In this document: piece after piece, positions 54,691 through 63,465 of the stretch | Layout of the letters: each line of letters opens with the position of its first letter | Numbering within the stretch: position 1 is the stretch's first letter | Assembly (NCBI RefSeq): GCF_017355165.1 | Contig: NZ_JADILK010000005.1 | Span: 1 to 64,000 of the forward strand | Length of the DNA stretch: 64,000 nt | From: Bacillus sp. SD075 | GTDB lineage: Bacteria; Bacillota; Bacilli; Bacillales; DSM-1321 | Reading direction: 5' to 3' | The notes under the pieces: generated by a model | What the model saw: only the letters and a program-made list of their open reading frames with translations | The model's database searches: none | Told to the model about the DNA's origin: nothing | Made by a program: the position numbers and the translations under genes

Positions 54691-55110
54691 TTATCCGGCT
54701 AAAATTACGGCAGTAAAAAATATAAATTGCAGGATTGTTCTTGGTAATAGGGACGTTGTTAGTCTTTCACCAATCTTGACACTTAACTTTGTAGCACGAA
54801 TATTAGCTGGAAACATAACAATTCAAGCGATTCTAGAAGTCATCGGTATCAGTATACCTATAGCACCAATAATCTCTAATATACCTGTAATAGTTACGAT
54901 GAGATTGGGATTCGGCAACGAAGGAGGTAGCATTTTAATAAGATCTGGACGTCTCTTTCCCCAATGGGCCATTGCTGTAAATAAAAACATAAGAGCAATA
55001 GCGAGCCGCAATGATGTCTGCCAATCATTCAAAGGTAATTCAAAAAAACCAATTAGACTAAACATCAGAAATGTAACAATTAGAACAATAAACGGAGCCA
55101 TTTGATTCAT
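54691..55110 (-). pseudogene. DoxX-family membrane protein, interrupted
   Basis: The first 95 codons are good DoxX sequence: LRLAIALMFLFTAMAHWGKR, then LVTITGILEIIGAIGILIP-like. After TSRIA an in-frame TGA intervenes and a few codons appear lost; the frame then continues MFPANIRATKLSVKIGERLT and PRTILQFIFFTAVILAG to the stop at 54691. GGAGGGG precedes the start. Probably inactivated recently, since nearly all of the sequence remains. Confidence 0.8.
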
Positions 55111-55123
55111 CCCCTCCTGTTAA

Positions 55124-55586
55124 TTAAAATGCTTTTGTAACAATAAGATACAAAATGACAACAGGTAATAAAGTAGCTACTATTCCAAAAATTTCCTAAT
55201 TACGAGATACTTTCCGATACTCATTCGAAATGATGCCGTCTATTGATCGGGCACTGTGAAGGATCATACTTCGCTGTACGGGTATAAGTATCGCTAACCA
55301 GAGAATACCGGTTAATACAAACAGGAATAATGACAAAGTAAGCCAATTGAAAGTATCCATCGAATAGCCTGATTGAATAGTCATTAGAATGCCGGAAACA
55401 ATGATTAGTATTAATCCCGGCAGTGTAAAGACGAAATAAATCAGCCAACATAACGTTTTTTACAGTGTTATGAATAAAATCAGGATCCCTTTTTATGTCA
55501 GCTCTAACTTTCCAAAATGTTGCCGTGACAATATTCCCAAGAAAAATAACTGCTCCAAAAATGTGCAAAAACAACAATACATTCAA
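55124..55586 (-). pseudogene. DUF2269-type membrane protein, frameshifted with internal stop
   Basis: It reads LLFLHIFGAVIFLGNIVTAT, then DPDFIHNTVKNVMLAD, shifts frame, continues TIQSGYSMDTFNWLTLSLFL, then WLAILIPVQRSMILHSARSI and RKVSRN, where TAG replaces an expected Trp, and ends GIVATLLPVVILYLIVTKAF at 55124. This pattern fits DUF2269 integral membrane proteins. It lies 13 bp upstream of the DoxX pseudogene, so an operon decayed together. Confidence 0.7.
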
Positions 55587-55838
55587 TAAGTTCGCAACCT
55601 TTCTTTTATTTTTGTTTTGATTGCAGTAAGTCCACCATAAGTATTGAAAAATCATTGCACTGAATGAGTGGGAAACATTGGAGATGGAACTGCGCACACG
55701 GAACCCGTAGGAGATCAATATGAATATTTTTTTATTTGTCTTAGGATGTAAAGCAACCTGGCCATAGGTTCTGTAACTGAGGTTTGTTAATCAATGATGA
55801 GCGGTGTTGAATTAAGACTTTTTATGAGGTAAATAAGG
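55587..55838. other. Short unassigned interval
   Basis: Nothing supportable; the long minus-strand frame over this part is only the out-of-frame upstream extension of the DUF2269 pseudogene. Confidence 0.4.
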
Positions 55839-55874
55839 AAAGGCTTAAGGATTCGACTTCACCTTAAGCCTTTT
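55839..55874. terminator. Terminator of the 55.9-62.9 kb operon
   Basis: AAAGGCTTAAGG (55839-55850) pairs with CCTTAAGCCTTT (55862-55873) around an 11-base loop, with A- and T-tracts outside. It follows the last minus-strand gene. Confidence 0.88.
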
Positions 55875-55885
55875 CTTGCCCTATT

Positions 55886-57349
55886 TTAAAAACCCATCGA
55901 TATATATTTTTCTTCTAAATATTCATCAAGGCCTTGATGGCCGCCTTCCCTCCCCATGCCGCTTTCTTTCATGCCGCCAAATGGGGCTTGGGCAACGGTG
56001 GGAATGGCGTCGTTGTATCCGATGATGCCGAACTCCAGAGCTTCGGATACCCTGACTCCCCTGCTTATATTCTGTGTGTAAAAATAAGCGGCCAGCCCGT
56101 ACTCTGTATTGTTGGCAAGCTCGATCACCTCTTCTTCTGTATCAAACGGGATGATTGGTGCGACCGGTCCAAATGTTTCCTGGTATGTGATGAGCATATC
56201 CTTGTTCACTCCACCCAGAACGGTCGGTTCATAGAATAATCCATCAGCCAATTCCCCTTCAACTCTTTGTCCGCCACAAAGAAGGCTGGCACCTTTATCC
56301 AAGGCATCTTGTACATGTTCCTCTACCTTTTCAAGGCCATCACTGCTTACAAGAGGCCCGACTTCAACGGTTGGATCGATGCTATTTCCGACTTTTAGAG
56401 CTTGTACCTTTTCAACAAAAAGTGCAGAGAATTTATTGATGACAGAACGGTGGGCGTAAATTCGGTTTGCGCATACGCACGTTTGTCCGGTGTTCCTGAA
56501 CTTGCTTGCAACGGCACCAGCTGCTGCGGCTTCCAAATCAGCATCCTCAAAGACGATGAACGGCGCGTGTCCTCCAAGCTCAAGGGAAAGTCTCTTAAGC
56601 TGCGGGGCTGACTTGGTAACCAGCAATTTGCCTACTTCAGTAGATCCTGTAAAAGAAATTTTCCTTACTACTGGATTTTCAAAAATTTCATCCGAGATAG
56701 GTCCTGCACTCCCTGTTACGATACTGACCACTCCAGCAGGCACTCCCGCCATTTCCACCAATTTACCAAACGCTAACGCACTAATAGGAGATTGTTTTGC
56801 AGGCTTGACAATGACTGTACATCCAGCGGCCATGGCAGGTCCTACTTTCCGCGTCATCATGGCCAACGGGAAATTCCAAGGGGTAATGGAAGCGACCACT
56901 CCAATCGGCTGGCGAATCACCGATAGCCTTTTATTTGCAGTAGAAGCAGGGATCGTTTCCCCATAAATCCGGCGTCCTTCTTCAGCAAACCATTCCAGGT
57001 AGCTTGCAGCAAAATCCACTTCACCCCGGGCTTCCGTTAAGGGCTTGCCCATTTCCATACTCATGATTTCTGCTAATTCATCTTTATATTCATGCATAAG
57101 ATCATGCAATATCTTTAGATATTTACTGCGTTCCTGTGCCGTCAGTTTTGACCAGGTTTTAAACGCTTCCTCTGCAGCTGCAATGGCCGCATGCGTTTCT
57201 TGGCGTCCTCCATTTGGAATCCTTGCCACCACTTTCCCTGTTGATGGATTTGTTACTGGTAAAGTTTCTCCGTTAAGTGCTGCAGTCCATTCACCGTTCA
57301 CATACATTTTCAGTTCAGATAAATTGACTAATCCACTAGTTTTCAGCAT
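55886..57349 (-). CDS. gabD: NAD(P)-dependent aldehyde dehydrogenase, succinate-semialdehyde type (GabD-like)
   Basis: A 487-residue ALDH. ITPWNFPLAMMTRKVGPAMA and VIVKPAKQSP bind the cofactor; the active-site Glu is in SLELGGHAPFIVF and the nucleophile Cys in FRNTGQTCVCANRIY (CxC pattern of SSADHs). EMGKPLTEARGEVDFAASYL and the ending PFGGMKESGMGREGGHQGLD are GabD-like. It probably oxidises succinate semialdehyde or a similar short semialdehyde. The ATG at 57349 has AAGGGAG before it; the frame extends to 57499, overlapping the transporter gene, which is not plausible. Last gene of the operon. Confidence 0.9.
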   Translation of the reverse strand: MLKTSGLVNLSELKMYVNGEWTAALNGETLPVTNPSTGKVVARIPNGGRQETHAAIAAAEEAFKTWSKLTAQERSKYLKILHDLMHEYKDELAEIMSMEMGKPLTEARGEVDFAASYLEWFAEEGRRIYGETIPASTANKRLSVIRQPIGVVASITPWNFPLAMMTRKVGPAMAAGCTVIVKPAKQSPISALAFGKLVEMAGVPAGVVSIVTGSAGPISDEIFENPVVRKISFTGSTEVGKLLVTKSAPQLKRLSLELGGHAPFIVFEDADLEAAAAGAVASKFRNTGQTCVCANRIYAHRSVINKFSALFVEKVQALKVGNSIDPTVEVGPLVSSDGLEKVEEHVQDALDKGASLLCGGQRVEGELADGLFYEPTVLGGVNKDMLITYQETFGPVAPIIPFDTEEEVIELANNTEYGLAAYFYTQNISRGVRVSEALEFGIIGYNDAIPTVAQAPFGGMKESGMGREGGHQGLDEYLEEKYISMGF

Positions 57350-57407
57350 GAATATGTCTCCCTTTTTCGTTGAATTTGCAAAGCGCTTCATTATATACAC
57401 AAAAAGA

Positions 57408-58703
57408 TTAGAGTCCTGAAACTTTAGTTCTCCCGTCAATGTCCGTGTTAATGGAAATCCTTTCATTTTTAAGAACGAAGGTATACCCCACAGCAGCAAT
57501 AAGGCAAATGACTACAGGTATGATCAGGGCTATATTGAAATTATTGAACTTCGCTATTAAAATCCCTGTTGTGACTGGAGCAATCCAGCCAGCGAGGTTC
57601 CCCACGAAGTTTTGTAGCCCTGCAAGCTTTCCTTCCGCACCCTTTGGAGCAACATCCGAAACAGTGGCCCAGAGAATGCCCGCAGCCAATCCTTCACCGC
57701 CGATTGCTATTGAGATATACGTAAGTGCCATTATGGCGCTATCTGTAAAGATAGTCGGTATAATGGCTAATGGAAAAAGCATGCCGATGGTTAAAACAGT
57801 CTTTCTTGCTTTGATGGAATTCCAGCCTCTTTTAATCAAGAAATCCGACAAAACCCCTCCTAGAATATTTCCCAGAAAGGACATGATCCAAGGTAGCATC
57901 GTGAAAAATCCGGCTTTTAAAAGAGTCATTTGCCTTTCGACTACAAGATAAGTGGGAAGCCAGGTCATCATTAAATAAGTAAGATAGTTATGGGCAAACA
58001 AGCCATATAACATAGGGTAAACACTTCTGAATTTGAAGAATTTAAATGGCGAGATGTTTAGTGTCGTCGCTTTTTCGGTATGAGTTTCCTCCTCTTTGAT
58101 ATAGGCTACTTCGGCCTCGTTTGCAATCTTACTTTGTTCTGGATGGTTTTTGAAAAAGAATAACCAGAATGCCAGCCATACAAAACCGATGGATCCAATT
58201 ACCACAAAGGATGCTTGCCATCCCCAAGTCTGGATGATCCATGCTAAAATGGGTGTCGTTATGCCAATCCCGATAGCTGTACCAGAATTAAATATCCCGT
58301 TTGCAATGCCCCGTTCGTGTGACGGCAGCCAGTCTGAAATAACGCGCGTATTGGTTGGAAACGCTGGAGCCTCTCCGATTCCCATTAAAACGCGGATACC
58401 GATCAGTCCGCCAAGCGAACGTCCCATTCCAGTAAACACCGTACAGAGCGACCACCAAACGATGGCAATCGAATACGTTAAGCGTGCCCCCAATTTATCA
58501 ACGATTACCCCGACCGGGATCTGCATTAAGGCATACGACCAAAAGAACGCTGACCCCAATATCCCGAATTCTACTGCCGAAAGCGAAAGATCCTTCATTA
58601 TCGAGGGTCCTGCAATGCCAAGAATTGCCCTATCCATATAATTAATTGTTGTTGCGACGAAAAGGAGTACCACTACAAGCCATCTTCCATTGGTCTTTTT
58701 CAT
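57408..58703 (-). CDS. MFS transporter, anion:cation symporter (ACS) family
   Basis: A 12-helix carrier of 431 residues. TINYMDRAILGIAGPSIMKD in helix 1, QIPVGVIVDKLGARLTYS in the first loop and RVLMGIGEAPAFPTNTRVI in helix 4 are the ACS hallmarks. Substrates in this family are mostly carboxylates (hexarates, hexuronates, tartrate, phthalate). Related to, but distinct from, the ACS protein at 24138. It should import the acid that the two alcohol and two aldehyde dehydrogenases process. Confidence 0.9.
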   Translation of the reverse strand: MKKTNGRWLVVVLLFVATTINYMDRAILGIAGPSIMKDLSLSAVEFGILGSAFFWSYALMQIPVGVIVDKLGARLTYSIAIVWWSLCTVFTGMGRSLGGLIGIRVLMGIGEAPAFPTNTRVISDWLPSHERGIANGIFNSGTAIGIGITTPILAWIIQTWGWQASFVVIGSIGFVWLAFWLFFFKNHPEQSKIANEAEVAYIKEEETHTEKATTLNISPFKFFKFRSVYPMLYGLFAHNYLTYLMMTWLPTYLVVERQMTLLKAGFFTMLPWIMSFLGNILGGVLSDFLIKRGWNSIKARKTVLTIGMLFPLAIIPTIFTDSAIMALTYISIAIGGEGLAAGILWATVSDVAPKGAEGKLAGLQNFVGNLAGWIAPVTTGILIAKFNNFNIALIIPVVICLIAAVGYTFVLKNERISINTDIDGRTKVSGL

Positions 58704-58836
58704 ACGTCACCTCATTAGATAATTATATTCAGGTAGAAAAATACTGCGGGAAATCCATGTGTCCGAAAAAAGTTAAAAAGGGGAAACTGATTCGAAATCC
58801 CCTGAAATTCCAGGTGATTTTCAAATTGAATGGTTT

Positions 58837-60075
58837 TTATACATTCACGATGGCCGTTTCTGATTTTTTTGCACTGCTTGCATTTCGATTACCATTATTA
58901 AAACCTTCAAAGTCCCCCTCGTAAGCCTTCTCTATAATCAGTTGGATATCCGATGCCTTCGTCAGCCTTGGGTTAACGACCACGTTACCACTTCGCATGG
59001 AATCTTCCACTAATTTCGGCAAAACGTCCAATGAGACTCCAAGCTCTTTAATATTAAGAGGAATATTCATGCTCCGATTCATTTCGATGATGGTTTCGAT
59101 AGCTTTCTCGGATGCTTGCGCATTGGATAAACCGCTTACATCCCTTCCTAAAGCTATTGCAATTTCTCTATACTGATCCTCACATGCCGGCAGGTTGAAT
59201 CTCATGACGAATGGCAATAGTGCTGCATTTGCGATGCCATGCGGGATATTAAAGACTCCTCCAAATGTATGGGAAATGGCGTGTACATTACCCAATCGGG
59301 ATTGTGAAAAGGCTGCACCAGCTAACAGGGAGGCTAAAAGCATGTTTTCCCTGCTTTCCATGTCCGTTCCCACAAAGTACGATCGTGTTAAATTTTCACC
59401 GATCATCTTAATGGCCTGCATCGCGAAAGCCTTGCTGACAGGGTTGGCAGATTTGGAGGTGTAAGATTCAATTCCATGAGTCAGAGCATCCATACCAGTA
59501 GCTGCAGTAATCTCTTGAGGCAAATTTAATGTAAGGGCAGGATCCAATATAGCTAGCTTTGGAAACAAAAGTGAACTAAGTACTCCTAATTTAAAAGAGG
59601 TGTCCTTATTCGTTACCACTGTCGAATTAGTAGCTTCACTGCCAGTTCCAGCCGTAGTCGGGATTGCTATGATAGGGAGCGGAGGATTGGAAATCTTTCC
59701 AACTCCTTCATAATCCAGGATATGGCCGCGGTTAGTAGCCATTGCCGCGATGCCCTTGGCTGTGTCAATGCTGCTTCCTCCGCCTACAGCCAGAACCGCC
59801 TCCATCTTTTGTTGCTTAAGATACACTGTCCCCTGTTGGATTGTTTGAGCTGATGGATTAGGCTCTACCTCATCGTAAATCTCAAAATAAAGGTTTGCCG
59901 AAGCAAGGGATTTTTCAATGCCTTGTAAGAGACCGGCTCCTCTAACCCCTTTATCTGTTACGATCAGCACACTCGATACACCTAAATCCTTAATTAGTTC
60001 CCCTGTTTTTCCAGATATTCCGTTACCGCATTCCACCCGTGTCGGCATACTATATGTAAAAGGCAAAAGAGACAT
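58837..60075 (-). CDS. Iron-containing alcohol dehydrogenase
   Basis: A group III Fe-ADH of about 412 residues. LAVGGGSSIDTAKGIAAMAT is the nucleotide loop and IPTTAGTGSEATNSTVV the family signature; metal ligands lie in GMDALTHGIESY, AISHTFGGVF and IPHGIANAALL. The C-terminus has a low-complexity tail (FNNGNRNASSAKKSETA), unusual for the family. Starts at ATG 60075 or 60081; GGAGAGG favours 60075. Its neighbour upstream is a second Fe-ADH, with 115 bp between them, only moderately similar, so the two should have different substrates. Confidence 0.9.
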   Translation of the reverse strand: MSLLPFTYSMPTRVECGNGISGKTGELIKDLGVSSVLIVTDKGVRGAGLLQGIEKSLASANLYFEIYDEVEPNPSAQTIQQGTVYLKQQKMEAVLAVGGGSSIDTAKGIAAMATNRGHILDYEGVGKISNPPLPIIAIPTTAGTGSEATNSTVVTNKDTSFKLGVLSSLLFPKLAILDPALTLNLPQEITAATGMDALTHGIESYTSKSANPVSKAFAMQAIKMIGENLTRSYFVGTDMESRENMLLASLLAGAAFSQSRLGNVHAISHTFGGVFNIPHGIANAALLPFVMRFNLPACEDQYREIAIALGRDVSGLSNAQASEKAIETIIEMNRSMNIPLNIKELGVSLDVLPKLVEDSMRSGNVVVNPRLTKASDIQLIIEKAYEGDFEGFNNGNRNASSAKKSETAIVNV

Positions 60076-60190
60076 TTTCATCTTCCTCTCCATTTATATT
60101 CTATTTGATAGTGAAACCCTTTCCGTCGCAGTCTGCAGATCCATCATGAATGATGCTTAACCTTCCAGGGACACCATTCCTTCAAGCAAT

Positions 60191-61396
60191 CTATAAAGCT
60201 TTTCTAAGTAATTCTTCTAAACTGTGCTGTGTTGGCACTCTTGGGTTATTCCGAATCAGGCGATCGATTTGGAGGGTCTTCTCAGCAATTTCGGGAATAT
60301 CCTCTTCTTTGATCCCAATCTTCGTCAGCTTTGTAGGCAGTCCAATTTCCCCAAGCAGGGTAAGCACAGCTTTTGAAGCAGCCAAAGCGGCTTCCTTATC
60401 GGAGAGGCCATCCGAGTTCACATTGAATGCCTGGGAAATTCTCACCATTTTTTCTGTTTCTACAGTTGCATTATATTCCATGACATATGGAAGCAAGAGC
60501 CCGGTCACCTCTCCATGCGGTGACTTCACAAGTCCTCCGATTGGGTAAGCCAACGCATGGGCTGCTGCTGTACCTGCATTTGAAAAGGACATTCCAGCAA
60601 GCAGGCTGCCCATTAGCATATTGGAACGGGCCTCGAGATTGCTCCCTTGCTGCACCGCAAGCGGCAGGTTTTTTGCAATCAATTCAATGGCTCTGAAGGC
60701 GAGTACATCACTTATGGGGATTGAACCTTGGAATAAAATGCTTCCTTCTGCCTGGATATATGCAGAAGGTTTGGCTGTGTATGCCTCTATCGCATGTGAC
60801 AAAGCATCAATTCCGGAACAAGCTGTTACATAAGCGGGAAGCCCTAACGTTAATTCTGGATCAAGTAGAGCAACGGTTGGTCTTAGGTAATTATCCGAGA
60901 TACCAACTTTCAGGTTATTTTCAACATCGGTCAACACCGCTACAGATGTCACTTCTGAACCGGTTCCAGCAGTTGTCGGAATCGCTACAAGAGGGGCGAT
61001 TGGTCCAGGAACCTGGTTTTCTCCGCCATAATAGTCCAGGGGATGTCCGCCATGGGCGACCAACAAAGCGACAATCTTCGCCATATCAATGCTGCTTCCT
61101 CCGCCAAGGCCAATTACTGCATCAATATCCATTTGAGATTTAGCAAACTTATAACAGTCCATCGCCGAATCTACCGAAGGCTCCGGTACGACCTGGTCAT
61201 AGATAACTGTTTTGTAATTTGCATGTTCCAACAACGATGAAATTCTGTCTACGATTCCTGCATATTTGATCCCTGGGTCAGTAACGAGCAAGATGTTTTT
61301 CGCCTTTAATCTTTGAAGGATCACATCCAATTGCCCGATTGCCCCGTTTCCAAATACGATTCTTTCGGTAGAATAAAAATCCCATGTATTTCTCAT
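60191..61396 (-). CDS. Iron-containing alcohol dehydrogenase
   Basis: A group III Fe-ADH of about 401 residues. VIGLGGGSSIDMAKIVALLV, IPTTAGTGSEVTSVAVLTD, and ligands in GIDALSHAIEAY, AAAHALAYPIGG and SPHGEVTGLLL. It resembles 1,3-propanediol, 4-hydroxybutyrate and lactaldehyde-type dehydrogenases in general form; the substrate is unknown. ATG 61396 follows GGAGG by 8 bases; a TTG frame start at 61411 is less likely. It lies 18 bp after the aldehyde dehydrogenase, so co-translation is likely. Confidence 0.9.
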   Translation of the reverse strand: MRNTWDFYSTERIVFGNGAIGQLDVILQRLKAKNILLVTDPGIKYAGIVDRISSLLEHANYKTVIYDQVVPEPSVDSAMDCYKFAKSQMDIDAVIGLGGGSSIDMAKIVALLVAHGGHPLDYYGGENQVPGPIAPLVAIPTTAGTGSEVTSVAVLTDVENNLKVGISDNYLRPTVALLDPELTLGLPAYVTACSGIDALSHAIEAYTAKPSAYIQAEGSILFQGSIPISDVLAFRAIELIAKNLPLAVQQGSNLEARSNMLMGSLLAGMSFSNAGTAAAHALAYPIGGLVKSPHGEVTGLLLPYVMEYNATVETEKMVRISQAFNVNSDGLSDKEAALAASKAVLTLLGEIGLPTKLTKIGIKEEDIPEIAEKTLQIDRLIRNNPRVPTQHSLEELLRKAL

Positions 61397-61414
61397 ATTC
61401 CTTACCTCCAAAGT

Positions 61415-62857
61415 CTAAAGATTGATGACTACAAGTTTTTCGTCTGTCATTTCTTGCATGGCATAATGCGGTCCCTCTTTACCAATTCCGCTGTCCTTCA
61501 CTCCGCCATACGGCATAATGTCGGCACGGTATGTAGAAACATCATTGATGATTACACCGCCAAAATGGAGTTCCTGTGTTGCCCGCATGGCTAAAGTGAT
61601 ATCGGATGTAAATAAACCAACTTGTAAGCCGAACTTCGTATCATTGGCCTGATGGAAAGCCTCCTCGATGCTATCGAAAGGAATGATGCTAATCACCGGC
61701 GCGAACACTTCCTGGCAGACTACCTTCATTTCCGGTTTCACATCTATTAATATAGTAGGTTCTAGAATCGAATCCTGCCTTTTCCCTCCATATACCACTT
61801 TGGCCCCAAGACGCCTGGCTTCCTGGATCCATTCTTCCGCACGCCTTGCTTCTTTCTCGGAAATCATAGGGCCAATGTCCATGGAAGAATCTTCCGGATT
61901 ACCAACCTTCAAGCCCTGTGCCACCTTGACTGCCTTCTCCACAAACGTATCGTAGATATTTCTATGAACGTAGATTCGCTGTACTGAGATGCAGGCTTGC
62001 CCTGCATTCACATACCCTCGTGTGACACAGAGCTCAACTGCTCTGTCTAAATCATGGACATCCTTGTGAATGATATTTGGGGAGTTATTCCCTAATTCCA
62101 AAGTAACCTTACGAATTCCCGTACTGCTCTTAATATGCCGACCTACACCGGGACTCCCTGTAAAAGTGAACATCGCAATTCGTTCATCCTCCAAAAGGTA
62201 TTGACCTGTTTCCTGCCCAAACCCGTTAACCACATTCAGAAAACCTGCAGGCAATCCAGCTTCAGAAAAAATTTCTGCGATCTTGCATGCAATGAGTGGC
62301 GTCATTTCAGCCGGCTTCAACACGATTGTATTTCCCGCTGCCAACGCAGGAGCTACCTTGTGTATGGTGAGATTGAATGGGAAATTAAACGGGGTGATCG
62401 CACCGATTACCCCAACAGGAACCCTGATGGTGAAAGACATCTTATTGTCGTTTCCAGACTGCCCCAAAGGAACGCCTGTACCGGCAATCCGTTTTGCTTC
62501 TTCAGCTGAAGCTATCATCGTTTGGATTCCTCTATCGATTTCCCCTCTAGCATCCTTCAATACTTTACCGACTTCCTGAACCAGAATCATCGCCAGCTCT
62601 TCTTTTCTCTCTTTAGCGATATCCGCTGCACGCATTAGAATCTCGTAGCGTTGATTGGAATCTAGCTTTCTCGTATTAAAGGTTTCCAAGGCATTGGTCA
62701 CCGCTTCAGAAACAATTTTCCGGGATGCCCTGCCGATCTGGGCAATTTCTTCTTTGTTATATTTGTTAATAACAGCGATTGTATGTTGATCGGATATCCA
62801 TTGGCCATTTATGAAATGGCCATAAAATGTGTTTTTTCTGCTCAGCGTAGTGCTCAT
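61415..62857 (-). CDS. NAD(P)-dependent aldehyde dehydrogenase
   Basis: A 480-residue ALDH, first gene of the operon. GAITPFNFPFNLTIHKVAPA and IVLKPAEMTPL form the cofactor site, VTLELGNNSPNIIHKD carries the general-base Glu and GYVNAGQACISVQRIYV the nucleophile Cys. ELGNNSP rather than ELGGxSP and the CIS active site are typical of the lactaldehyde/glycolaldehyde-type (YfmT- or GapN-like) branch. The ATG is preceded by AAAGGAGGAATC. A cre-like sequence is about 100 bp upstream. The aldehyde substrate is unknown. Confidence 0.9.
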   Translation of the reverse strand: MSTTLSRKNTFYGHFINGQWISDQHTIAVINKYNKEEIAQIGRASRKIVSEAVTNALETFNTRKLDSNQRYEILMRAADIAKERKEELAMILVQEVGKVLKDARGEIDRGIQTMIASAEEAKRIAGTGVPLGQSGNDNKMSFTIRVPVGVIGAITPFNFPFNLTIHKVAPALAAGNTIVLKPAEMTPLIACKIAEIFSEAGLPAGFLNVVNGFGQETGQYLLEDERIAMFTFTGSPGVGRHIKSSTGIRKVTLELGNNSPNIIHKDVHDLDRAVELCVTRGYVNAGQACISVQRIYVHRNIYDTFVEKAVKVAQGLKVGNPEDSSMDIGPMISEKEARRAEEWIQEARRLGAKVVYGGKRQDSILEPTILIDVKPEMKVVCQEVFAPVISIIPFDSIEEAFHQANDTKFGLQVGLFTSDITLAMRATQELHFGGVIINDVSTYRADIMPYGGVKDSGIGKEGPHYAMQEMTDEKLVVINL

Positions 62858-63465
62858 TGAAGATTCCTCCTTTGAAAAATAAAGATCACTTTTTTAACTT
62901 CACAGTTATTTCTTCTAATAGATTCAATAAATTTCAATTAAGAAAACGGCAAGCATAAAGCGCTTCCATTTTAAACTTAAGATTTTGCCTGCCCATCAAT
63001 ACTCTTTAGTAACTGATTATTATTGTTTATAGAATCCTGTTCAAAAATAGTATGTAATCATTTCCAAAAATATATCATATAATATACGATTATGTAAATA
63101 TTTAAAATTTAAATTTTCAGTTTTTTGAAAAAAACCTTGATAATAAAGGATTTATGACTTTAAATAATATCAACAGATTAATTAATTCATATTAATTTGA
63201 ATGATTTTATATATAATTTTTACAAAACTCACCGAATATAATATATAATTATCAGTAATGAGGATATATTTTTGTAGCTATCCAGTAAACTATAAACTAT
63301 AGAGTCCCCTTATACTCTCTCTATTCTTGATATCAATATGGTTTCGACTTATCTTATTGATAGGGGCAACAAGCAGAAAGCTACTTCAGTAATAATTTAA
63401 GTTGTTACATCTATATGAAATAACACTTGTTCTCATAGAAATTTTTTTAAGTTAGGGGCATTTCG
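62858..63465. other. AT-rich divergent control region
   Basis: About 600 bp between the divergent aldehyde dehydrogenase and GntR genes, extremely AT-rich between 63020 and 63300. No gene. The cre-like site at 62955 and the promoters of both units must lie here. Confidence 0.5.
62955..62968. promoter_or_regulatory. cre-like site upstream of the aldehyde dehydrogenase operon
   Basis: ATAAAGCGCTTCCA keeps the AAAGCGCTT core and one arm of a CcpA-binding site; the first two bases of the other arm deviate. CcpA control is possible. Confidence 0.4.

Noticed and set aside
57376-57391. cre-like TTGCAAAGCGCTTCAT upstream of the gabD-like gene
   Set aside because: The AAAGCGCTT core is present, but the arms are out of register by one base against the CcpA consensus.
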